A DNA stretch of 64,000 nt from an uncultured Treponema sp. (GTDB lineage Bacteria > Spirochaetota > Spirochaetia > Treponematales > Treponemataceae), in the NCBI GenBank assembly GCA_910584475.1, contig CAJUBD010000012.1, positions 58,887-122,886 of the forward strand, in the 5' to 3' direction. How positions within the stretch are numbered: the first letter of the stretch is position 1; each line of letters opens with the position of its first letter. Made by a program: the position numbers and the translations under genes. The notes under the pieces were generated by a model, which did not search any database, was not told where the DNA came from, and worked only from the letters and a program-made list of their open reading frames with translations. This document shows positions 57,695-64,000 of this stretch, piece by piece.

Positions 57695-57762
57695 TACTGT
57701 CATTTTGTGCTTGCATTTTACAGTAAGTTGTTATATAATGTGAAAAGTTGACAGTATACTGT
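57695..57762 (+). promoter_or_regulatory. Promoter and operators of the glycan locus
   Basis: Promoter TTGCAT (57711-57716), 17 bases, TATAAT (57734-57739). TACTGT (57695-57700) and ACAGTA (57720-57725) form an inverted pair spanning the -35 box, and the perfect palindrome ACAGTATACTGT lies at 57751-57762, just past the transcription start. All share the half-site ACAGTA. A typical layout for repression by the adjacent XRE protein. Confidence 0.75.
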
Positions 57763-57814
57763 TATGAACTGGGTACGGACAGTCGGACATGAAATATTAA
57801 GGAGAGAATTCATA

Positions 57815-58552
57815 ATGCAGTTTTGTAATTTGAATTACAATTTGCTTTGCAGGGATGACCTTTTTACTCGAAAAGAAAACGAACTGAAAGTCATTGTGAC
57901 CGTAAACGCCCAATTCATTGTGCTTGCAAATACAGACAAACGATATTTTGACTTTATCAACGCGCATTATGCCACGTTTGACGGCGAAATTCCGCTCAAG
58001 TTTGCGAAAAAAAAATGCAAAGAATTCTCTTGTGCGGAAAAACTTTCAGGTAGTGAAATCATCTACGATTTCGCACAGTTTGCAAAAGAAAACGGCATGA
58101 AACTGTTTCTGTTGGGAGGAAAACCGCTTTCAAATGACATCGCCGTACAGAAGTTGCGCGAAAAATACAGCATTCTCGTGGAAGGATTTTCGCCAAAATT
58201 CGAGGAATATCCATTTTCTGAAGACTTCGTAAAAACTTGTTTGGATGAAATTGCCGATTTTCATCCAGACATACTTTTTGTAGGATTCGGCGCGCCAAAG
58301 CAGGAATATTTTATTGAAGACAACTTTGATTTCTTGAAGTCCTGCGGCATAAAATATGCAGTCGGATGCGGCGGAACATTTGAATTTGTTTCAGGCGCGT
58401 TGCCAAGGGCACCACGCTGTATCCAAAAGATTGGATTGGAAAGTTTGTTTCGGTTTTTTACTGAAATTAGCTGGATGAGATTTTCGAGAATATTGTATTC
58501 CTTGAAATTTTTTCGTTACATAAATGGAAAACCAAAATTCGACAATGCATAG
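57815..58552 (+). CDS. WecG/TagA/CpsF-family glycosyltransferase
   Basis: 245 residues. The family pattern is clear: VIVTVNAQFIVLANTDKRYF, FDGEIPLKFA (usual D-G-x-P/G), MKLFLLGGKP, and FVGFGAPKQEYFIED, followed by CGGTFEFVSG. These enzymes add N-acetylmannosamine or a related sugar to a lipid-linked intermediate in cell-surface glycan synthesis. Start ATG 57815 has AAGGAG 10 bases upstream, better than the ATG at 57764. First gene under the operator-bearing promoter. Confidence 0.9.
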   Translation: MQFCNLNYNLLCRDDLFTRKENELKVIVTVNAQFIVLANTDKRYFDFINAHYATFDGEIPLKFAKKKCKEFSCAEKLSGSEIIYDFAQFAKENGMKLFLLGGKPLSNDIAVQKLREKYSILVEGFSPKFEEYPFSEDFVKTCLDEIADFHPDILFVGFGAPKQEYFIEDNFDFLKSCGIKYAVGCGGTFEFVSGALPRAPRCIQKIGLESLFRFFTEISWMRFSRILYSLKFFRYINGKPKFDNA

Positions 58553-58610
58553 GATGCGGAACGCCTGTCAGACAAGGGTAGGCTCGTGGACAGTTCGCTC
58601 GGAGGAAATT

Positions 58611-58799
58611 GTGTTTTGGGATAAGGTGGAGATTTACAGGCAGCAGAAAAAACTCACATACCGCGCCATAGCGAGGGCGATTGGCAAGGCGGAGACTACG
58701 GTGTCGTCCATGCGGCAGTTCGGGACGGAGCCGCGCATAAGCGATGGCATCAAGATAGCGGACGCGCTGGGCGTGGACATAAGGGATTTGGCGGAGTGA
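58611..58799 (+). CDS. Small helix-turn-helix protein
   Basis: 62 residues, a compact XRE-like fold: WDKVEIYRQQKKLTYRAIAR, AIGKAETTVSSMRQFGTEPR, ISDGIKIADALGVDIRDLAE. Start GTG 58611 has GGAGG 5 bases upstream; the open frame extends back into the glycosyltransferase gene but without a supported start. It probably regulates the glycan genes, perhaps by binding the 22-base repeats just downstream; that link is inference. Confidence 0.75.
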   Translation: MFWDKVEIYRQQKKLTYRAIARAIGKAETTVSSMRQFGTEPRISDGIKIADALGVDIRDLAE

Positions 58800-59249
58800 G
58801 AGCGGAAACGCGCGGCTTGCTTGCGCGGCGAGCGTGGCAACATTTGCAGAGCGAGTTTGCAAAGTTTGTTTGGTTAGCATGCAGAGTTTGTTTAGTGAGT
58901 GTGGCTTATTTGTTTAGCGAGCTTGGCAATATTTGCAGACTGAGTTTGTAAAGTTTGTTTGGTGAGTATGCAAACTTTATTTAGCGAGTGTGCAAAGTTT
59001 GTTTGGCGACTAAAACAATAAGATTTGGTGGCTTTGGCAATAATATTCGGCGATTTTGGCGACAAGGTTTTGCGCCGAAATCTTGTTTTTTTTGGCGGAG
59101 ATGATGTCTTTATGGCGGAAAACTCTGTGAGTTTTTTTTAAAACTCTTTGAGTTTTGCCTAAGAACTCACAGAGTTTTTGGTGAAAACACTGTGAGTTTT
59201 TGAAAAAAGGCTGTGAGTTTTTTGGCGGGAGCGAGGTTTTTAGGGAGAT
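58800..59249. repeat. Degenerate 22-base-period tandem array upstream of the flippase
   Basis: From about 58830 to 59240 the sequence splits into consecutive units of 21-24 bases. Clear units read GAGTTTGTAAAGTTTGTTTGGT, GAGTATGCAAACTTTATTTAGC and GAGTGTGCAAAGTTTGTTTG; further on the unit changes to CTGTGAGTTTTT-type blocks (59125-59220) with the same spacing. There are about 19 units. No gene is present on either strand; an antisense frame of 90 codons shows only the repeat in translation. Confidence 0.75.
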
Positions 59250-60836
59250 ATGGAAAAGGAAGCGGGAGAAAAGACATTGCAAGATTCCTCTGCCGCAGAA
59301 GCAGTCGTCGCCTACACCTCTTCCACGAAACGCATAGCAAAGAACACGCTGATGCTGTACTTCCGCCAGATACTGATAATGCTCGTGTCGCTGTACACGG
59401 TGCGCGTGGTGCTTTCGACGCTGGGGGCGGAGGACTACGGCATCTACAACGTGGTGGCGGGCGTGGTGGTGATGTTTGGGTTTGTGAACAACGCGATGGC
59501 AAGTGGCACGCAGCGATTTCTAAATTTCTATATTGGAAAGAACAATGAAGAGAGGACAAACCAAGTGTACAGCGCAAGCCTTGTGATACATTCTCTCATC
59601 GCAGTGGTTTTTGTCGTTGTGGCGGAAACTGTCGGGCTTTGGTTTGTAGGTTTGAAATTGAACATTCCAATGGAACGACACAATGTGGCTATGGTCGTCT
59701 ATCAGTTCACGATTCTAACGACTGTGTTCTCGATTCTGCGAGTTCCATACAACGCCACCGTCATCGCCTACGAGCGAATGAGTTTCTTCGCTTTGCTTTC
59801 GATTGTGGAGACTGTTTTGAAACTTGCCGTTGTCTTTTTCTTGCAAATTTCATCGTTCGACAAGTTGATTTTCTACGCATTTCTTTTAACGGTGGTTGCG
59901 TTTGTGGTTTCGCTGGTCTACAAGATTTACTGTAACAAAATTTTTGCAATTGCACATTATAAAAGGGTAAAGGATTTTGGCTTCGTGAAGGAGCAACTTT
60001 CATTCAGCGGTTGGAGTCTTTTCGGGGCGGTGGCGAATGTGTGCTGCTCGCAGGGTACGAACATCGTGCTGAACATGTTCACGAATGTCACGGTGAACGC
60101 GGCGATGGGCATCGCGAACCAGGTGAACGCCGCCGTGTACAGTTTCGTGGGGAATTTCCAGACAGCGTTCAATCCGCAGATAGTGAAAAGCTATGCGGAG
60201 GGGAACAGAAAATATTTTATTGACTTGATATGTGGTGCATCGAAGGTCGCGTTCTTTTTGTTGACATTTTTGACGGTGCCGCTCCTTGTGAACTGCGAAT
60301 TTGTGCTTTCCGTGTGGCTGAAGAATGTGCCTGAATATTCCGTGCGCTTTGTGCAACTGATTTTAATCTGGTCTTTGATTGACTCGTGGAACGGACCTTT
60401 GTGGATGGCGATTCAGGCGACAGGCAATATAAGAAAGTATCAGGTTCTCATAAGCCTTTTCATATTCCTGAACTTTCCGTTTACAATAATAGCATTTCTA
60501 CTTGGAGCAAGCCCCGAATGGATATTGATTATTAGAATTGCGATAAACCTGTTCAACACATTTTGGAGGGTGTTCTTCCTTTATCCGCGAATCAGTCTTC
60601 CAAGGCGGCGCTTTGTGTTCGGCGTGGTTTTGAGATGCTCCGTAGTATTTGTGGCGAGCCTTGCGCTGACATCTCTTTTCGGAAGGCTTTTCAGCGGAAG
60701 TGTTCTTCGCTTCTTTATGACATGCATGGTCAGCGTGGTTTTAAATGCGGTGTTCGTCATGGTCTTTGGGGTAAGTTCTGCCGAGCGGAAAGCAGTTTTT
60801 GCATTTGTGAGAAACAGGCTGGGAGGCGCAAGATGA
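59250..60836 (+). CDS. Wzx-like polysaccharide flippase (MOP superfamily)
   Basis: 528 residues with 12-14 hydrophobic helices. The N-terminal pattern RIAKNTLMLYFRQILIMLVS and VVLSTLGAEDYGIYNVVAGV is typical of O-antigen/teichoic acid translocases, as is GIANQVNAAVYSFVGNFQTA in the middle. It flips lipid-linked glycan units across the inner membrane. GGGAG is 4 bases before the ATG. Its stop overlaps the next start (ATGA). Confidence 0.92.
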   Translation: MEKEAGEKTLQDSSAAEAVVAYTSSTKRIAKNTLMLYFRQILIMLVSLYTVRVVLSTLGAEDYGIYNVVAGVVVMFGFVNNAMASGTQRFLNFYIGKNNEERTNQVYSASLVIHSLIAVVFVVVAETVGLWFVGLKLNIPMERHNVAMVVYQFTILTTVFSILRVPYNATVIAYERMSFFALLSIVETVLKLAVVFFLQISSFDKLIFYAFLLTVVAFVVSLVYKIYCNKIFAIAHYKRVKDFGFVKEQLSFSGWSLFGAVANVCCSQGTNIVLNMFTNVTVNAAMGIANQVNAAVYSFVGNFQTAFNPQIVKSYAEGNRKYFIDLICGASKVAFFLLTFLTVPLLVNCEFVLSVWLKNVPEYSVRFVQLILIWSLIDSWNGPLWMAIQATGNIRKYQVLISLFIFLNFPFTIIAFLLGASPEWILIIRIAINLFNTFWRVFFLYPRISLPRRRFVFGVVLRCSVVFVASLALTSLFGRLFSGSVLRFFMTCMVSVVLNAVFVMVFGVSSAERKAVFAFVRNRLGGAR

Positions 60837-62071
60837 GTACTGTTTCAATGCTTGACAGGTCAAAATGCTACTCCTGTCGCTCATGCCTTCTTTCCTGCCC
60901 GAAAAATGCGATAGAGATGGTGGAGAACGAAGAGGGGTTTCTGTATCCCGATGTGAACCATGAAAAATGCATCGACTGTGGAATATGCGTGAAAAGATGC
61001 CCTGCATTAAGTCCATTCGCTCGGGAAAAATTTAAGCAAATAAGCAAGGCTGCGTGGCTGAAGGACGATGAAAAACTTTCTCAAAGCGCATCGGGTGGAT
61101 TGTTTGCGGGGCTTGCGGAGAAGGTGCTTGAAGATGGTGGCGTTGTTTTTGGGGCGGCTTATGATGATGACTTGAAGGTCAGGCAGATTTTTGTCGAGAC
61201 GAAAAGTGATTTGTGGAAGTTAAAAGGCTCGAAATATGTTGAAAGTTTTACAGGCGAATCATTTAGGCAGGCGAAGGAATTTCTTGAAAGCGGGCGGAAA
61301 GTTCTTTATTCGGGGACTCCCTGCCAGATTGCAGGCTTGAAGAAATATCTTGCGAATGACTATGAGAATTTGCTCACCGCAGATTTGGTTTGCCACGGTG
61401 TTCCGTCTCAAAAACTTTGGCTGAAGTATCTTGAATGGCTTGGAAAAAGAACGGGCGGAAAGATAGTTTACTACGGTTTTCGTGACAAGGATGTCGGAGG
61501 TTGGAGTTGCGGCGGCAAGACCAAGACCAAGACCAAGACCAAGACCAAGACCAAGACCAAGACCATAGATGGCTCTTGTGACCCATACTATGCAAGCTTT
61601 CTTCGGGGGGATACATATCGAGAAAGTTGCTATTCCTGCCCGTTCTCGTCGATGGAACGACCGGGGGGTGTGACTATGGGGGATTTCTTTGAGGTGTCGG
61701 AATTCTATCCTGACTTGGACAGAACAAGGGGAAGCTCGCTTTTGATAATAAACAATGGGAAGGGCGAACGCTTTTTCAATTCGGTGGAGGACAAATTTGA
61801 GGTGCTGCCGATTTCTGAAAGGCAATATCTTCCAGTGAAGGGAAATCTGCAAGTTCCATCTCCGAGACCGCGCGTGCGAAATTGCGTTTATTCTGGAATA
61901 GACATTCTTTCGCCAAATAAATTCTTCAAGCGTTTTAAAGAGCATTCCGCATTCTATGTTTTCGCTGTAAAGACAAGGCGAATTTTGCGCATGGGAATCT
62001 CAACGGCTCTGCCTCTTCCCATGAAAAATGCGCTGAAACGCTTTCTGAAGAAATTCAAGAGGGGTGCATGA
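60833..62071 (+). CDS. Ferredoxin-like F420-hydrogenase beta-subunit family protein of a glycan locus
   Basis: 412 residues. N-terminus has two 4Fe-4S motifs (CYSCRSCLLSCP and CIDCGICVKRCP), followed by the beta-subunit fold: GGVVFGAAYDDDLKVRQIFV, LYSGTPCQIAGLKKYL, LVCHGVPSQKLWLKYL, and GDTYRESCYSCPFSS. Such proteins pair with pyruvyl transferases in capsule clusters; a redox or ketal-modifying role is likely but unproven. A (Lys-Thr)8 run at about residues 229-244 interrupts the domain and is encoded by eight AAGACC repeats. Start ATG 60833 overlaps the flippase stop; GGGAGG precedes it. Confidence 0.82.
   Translation: MSTVSMLDRSKCYSCRSCLLSCPKNAIEMVENEEGFLYPDVNHEKCIDCGICVKRCPALSPFAREKFKQISKAAWLKDDEKLSQSASGGLFAGLAEKVLEDGGVVFGAAYDDDLKVRQIFVETKSDLWKLKGSKYVESFTGESFRQAKEFLESGRKVLYSGTPCQIAGLKKYLANDYENLLTADLVCHGVPSQKLWLKYLEWLGKRTGGKIVYYGFRDKDVGGWSCGGKTKTKTKTKTKTKTKTIDGSCDPYYASFLRGDTYRESCYSCPFSSMERPGGVTMGDFFEVSEFYPDLDRTRGSSLLIINNGKGERFFNSVEDKFEVLPISERQYLPVKGNLQVPSPRPRVRNCVYSGIDILSPNKFFKRFKEHSAFYVFAVKTRRILRMGISTALPLPMKNALKRFLKKFKRGA
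61517..61564 (+). repeat. Hexanucleotide microsatellite (AAGACC)8 inside a coding region
   Basis: Eight perfect copies of AAGACC, all in one frame, encoding Lys-Thr repeats. Copy changes would keep the reading frame and alter the loop length by two residues each. Confidence 0.95.
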
Positions 62072-63231
62072 TGAAAGCCGCGATTGTGACTTTTTGGGAT
62101 ACCGGCGACAACTACGGCTCTCTTTTGCAAAACTATGCGCTCCAAACATTTTTACGGTCAAGGGGAATGAAAACCTGCCTTGTCAGGGCGTATGGCGGAA
62201 AGACGGGAAATTTGAAGTCCAGTATAAAATATGTGTACAGAACGAAAGGAGTTGGAGGCATTATAAAAAGCGCGATTCTTTTTGTTCCAAAAAGAATTTT
62301 TTACAAAAGGATTGCGCGAAAAAACAGTCATAGATGCTTTGACGAGTTTAGACGCACTGAATTAAACCAAACAAAACTATATGAAGATATGCAGGATTTG
62401 AGGAGCAATCCTGTGGATGCGGACTTTTACATAACAGGCTCTGACCAAGTGTGGAATTTGTTTTGTCCAAGTGAAAAGGACTTGGAGAATTTCATCGATC
62501 TTTATTTTTTGAATTTCGGTGTCAAAGGCGTGAGGAGAGTCGCCTGCTCTGTCTGCATTTGCAAAAACGAGATAAGAAGTGGATGCGAAAAGAAGCTTTC
62601 GGAGTTAATCAAGAGTTTTGAGCTTGTCACCACTCGTGAACGATTTGGAGTTGAATGGTGCGGAAGGCTGGGCTGTAAAAATGCATTTTACCAGCCCGAC
62701 CCAAGCTTTTTGTTGTCCGCAGACGACTACAGAATGCTTTATGGAAATGACAAGTCGTTTCTGCCAAAAGGAAAATTTGTTCTTATGTATCTTTTGAATA
62801 ATAAGTGCGATTTCTCGGTTTCACGGTTGAAAAAATGGGCAAAAAACAGGGGGCTTTCCGTGGTCTATGTTTCAGGAAATGAAATTTATCTGAAACTCTC
62901 GTTGCGGAAGAAATTGTACGCAACAATTCCCCAATGGCTTGAACTTTTTGACAGGGCGGAATTCGTCTTTACCAATTCATTTCATGGAACGGTGTTCTCA
63001 ATTATCTATAACAAAAAATTTTTGACTATTGAGCAGCGCGGAAGGTGGGAGTACTCAAATTCGAGGGTGCACGACCTTTTGGACTCTTTTGGGTTGGACA
63101 AAAGAATTTTCACTGGCGAGCTAAATCAAGTGAATTCTGAAATAGTTTATGCAGACATAAACAAGCACCTTTTTGAGATAAGAACCTCGTCGAAGTTTGT
63201 CAGTTGGGCGAACGAAGTGATGATGATGTAA
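62068..63231 (+). CDS. Polysaccharide pyruvyl transferase family protein
   Basis: 387 residues. The opening AIVTFWDTGDNYGSLLQNYA matches the family N-terminus (T-x-x-x-x-N-Y-G-x-x-L-Q), the middle has DFYITGSDQVWN (G-S-D-Q-V-W), and TNSFHGTVFSIIYNKKF is the C-terminal motif. It would transfer pyruvate from phosphoenolpyruvate to a sugar as a ketal. Two adjacent ATGs (62068, 62071) are possible; GAGGGG precedes both and the first overlaps the previous gene's stop. Confidence 0.9.
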   Translation: MMKAAIVTFWDTGDNYGSLLQNYALQTFLRSRGMKTCLVRAYGGKTGNLKSSIKYVYRTKGVGGIIKSAILFVPKRIFYKRIARKNSHRCFDEFRRTELNQTKLYEDMQDLRSNPVDADFYITGSDQVWNLFCPSEKDLENFIDLYFLNFGVKGVRRVACSVCICKNEIRSGCEKKLSELIKSFELVTTRERFGVEWCGRLGCKNAFYQPDPSFLLSADDYRMLYGNDKSFLPKGKFVLMYLLNNKCDFSVSRLKKWAKNRGLSVVYVSGNEIYLKLSLRKKLYATIPQWLELFDRAEFVFTNSFHGTVFSIIYNKKFLTIEQRGRWEYSNSRVHDLLDSFGLDKRIFTGELNQVNSEIVYADINKHLFEIRTSSKFVSWANEVMMM

Positions 63232-63597
63232 TGCAAGAATAATTTACTGGTGTTGAGTGCATAAGATAATTTTTAAATTAGGAGAGTAAATTATGAGTTA
63301 GCAAAGTGAAATGAATCAAGTAGTAGAGAAGTATCTTTTTTTGCAAGGTTCGCCCTAAGGAAAAAAGAATCTCCCATGCAGTTGTCGCGAAAGGGGAATT
63401 TATATAGCCGATAAACAAAAGATAGAAAATTAGGGTAAGTATACAGCAGAAAAAGAAAAATATATTTTTGCTCGATAAATTTTAAGAGAAAATAAAAGTA
63501 CAGAAATTTCTTACTGATAAAATAATAGGTGAAAGTTTATTGAGAGAGTAATTAGTAAGAGAAGATTATTAGGTGTCAAAAACTTGGAGGAAAAAAT
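63232..63597. other. AT-rich intergenic region with a stranded translation start
   Basis: Composition turns sharply AT-rich here. A strong TTAGGAGAG and ATG at 63293 is followed at once by a stop (ATG AGT TAG). Continuing in that frame gives protein-like, Lys/Glu-rich sequence (MNQVVEKYLFLQGSP, then GIYIADKQKIEN) broken by at least seven stops up to 63601. It may be a decayed gene, but stop density is close to that expected for AT-rich non-coding DNA. Confidence 0.3.
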
Positions 63598-63858
63598 ATG
63601 ACATTATTGGAAGTTGCAAAATGGCTGAAGAAAGAAATTATGAACAATTCTTCAAAACAGAATTTGAATCTTATTATTCAAAAATTGAATGGCATGGATT
63701 TAACGAAAAAAGAAACTGCTTTTCTTCAGCAATATTGTTGTTCTGCTGGATATGATGAAAAAACAAAAAGTTTTTTATTGTGTGAATCAGATAACAGTGA
63801 ATTTTTAAAATATGTGGACTATGTTTTTGCGAGGTTGGAAAATGGAGAATCTAATTAA
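63598..63858 (+). CDS. Small protein of unknown function, AT-rich
   Basis: 86 residues starting MTLLEVAKWLKKEIMNNSSK. TTGGAGG lies 9 bases before the ATG. Helical, charged, with two cysteines in QQYCCSAGYDE; not recognised. Codon use is AT-rich (AAA, TTA, GAA) and unlike the GC-richer genes of the rest of the window, suggesting transfer, perhaps from phage. It overlaps the next small gene by 17 bases. Confidence 0.65.
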   Translation: MTLLEVAKWLKKEIMNNSSKQNLNLIIQKLNGMDLTKKETAFLQQYCCSAGYDEKTKSFLLCESDNSEFLKYVDYVFARLENGESN

Positions 63859-63976
63859 TTTTCAGTTACTGTTTGATGGTATTGTTGCATTGATGGCAAT
63901 TGTAGCTTTTGTGTTCAGTATAATTTCTTTTTCACGAAGCAATGCTTATGTAATGCCTAACCGCAACTTGGACTAA
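63842..63976 (+). CDS. Small single-helix membrane protein
   Basis: 44 residues beginning MENLINFQLLFDGIVALMAI and continuing with VAFVFSIISFSRSNAY; one membrane helix (about residues 12-31) and a polar tail ending MPNRNLD. GAGG lies 6 bases before the ATG. It overlaps the end of the preceding small gene, so both probably form one unit. Function unknown; AT-rich like its neighbour. Confidence 0.55.
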   Translation: MENLINFQLLFDGIVALMAIVAFVFSIISFSRSNAYVMPNRNLD

Positions 63977-64000
63977 AACAGGAAAGCTAATAAGGTGTAT

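Noticed and set aside
58830..59073. Possible CRISPR array
   Set aside because: Units are contiguous and degenerate, with no unique spacers between identical repeats and no cas genes nearby.
59010..59282. Antisense 90-codon frame over the repeats
   Set aside because: It merely translates the DNA repeats and has no start signal.
60563..60832. Upstream extension of the F420-hydrogenase-like frame into the flippase gene
   Set aside because: The conserved ferredoxin region begins just after ATG 60833, which has its own GGGAGG; the upstream part is flippase sequence in another frame.

Overview
The window reads as chromosome of a host-associated spirochaete, most likely a Treponema. The pointers are a V-type ATPase operon instead of F-type, a second diverged FliG, a long acidic membrane-anchored TPR protein resembling the spirochaetal periplasmic flagellar collar protein FlcA, many signal-peptide or lipobox proteins without known relatives, and a six-domain ribosomal protein S1. 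The assignment is inferred from gene content; no rRNA is present.

Layout. 1-9115: V-type ATPase operon (subunits C-partial, I, K, F, E, A, B, D) followed by a UspA-like protein and a J-domain protein. 9354-13638: oxaloacetate decarboxylase sodium-pump genes oadG, oadA, oadB, with OadA carrying two biotinyl domains. 13818-20168: fliG1-like gene, tRNA-Leu(GAG), cmk, rpsA, a degenerate NtrC-type protein, a membrane TPR protein and a lipoprotein. 20288-26161: tRNA-Pro(TGG), convergent small alarmone synthetase and hybrid histidine kinase, rpmF-acpP-rnc, tRNA-Gly(TCC), and an HTH-PTS EIIA fusion. 26162-26885 is a palindrome-rich gene-free island. 26886-47137: envelope and accessory genes (glycogen-binding-like exported protein, FlcA-like protein, phytol/dolichol-kinase-like protein, U32 peptidase, ssb, hisC, phosphoesterase, SUMF1, CorA, transglutaminase). 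47393-57151: pseudouridine synthase, then rimP-nusA-infB-rbfA-[hicBA]-truB and a UvrD/PcrA helicase. 57317-63231: an XRE regulator and a surface-glycan locus (WecG/TagA glycosyltransferase, Wzx-like flippase, ferredoxin-like F420-hydrogenase beta family protein, pyruvyl transferase). 63232-64000 is AT-rich, apparently foreign, with two small genes.

How it works together. A sodium-pumping decarboxylase next to a rotary V-ATPase suggests coupled ion-motive energy metabolism. The rimP to truB block is the usual translation and transcription core. The glycan locus has the parts for building, flipping and pyruvylating a polysaccharide, with its first gene divergent from an XRE repressor that has clear operator palindromes.

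The most unusual aspect is the repeat content. Four hairpin-rich elements sit between a duplicated Shine-Dalgarno region and the true start of the downstream gene (oadA, a small exported protein, a phosphoesterase, nusA); three of them share a conserved core and show compensatory stem changes, and the best one is bounded by a 25/26-nt duplication that includes the start codon. There is also a 184-bp dispersed repeat in two near-identical copies, a 400-bp array with a 22-nt period before the flippase, an in-frame (AAGACC)8 microsatellite, a hicBA module flanked by two copies of the rbfA 3' end with a nonsense codon in hicA, and a set of promoters placed so that several mRNAs would be leaderless.
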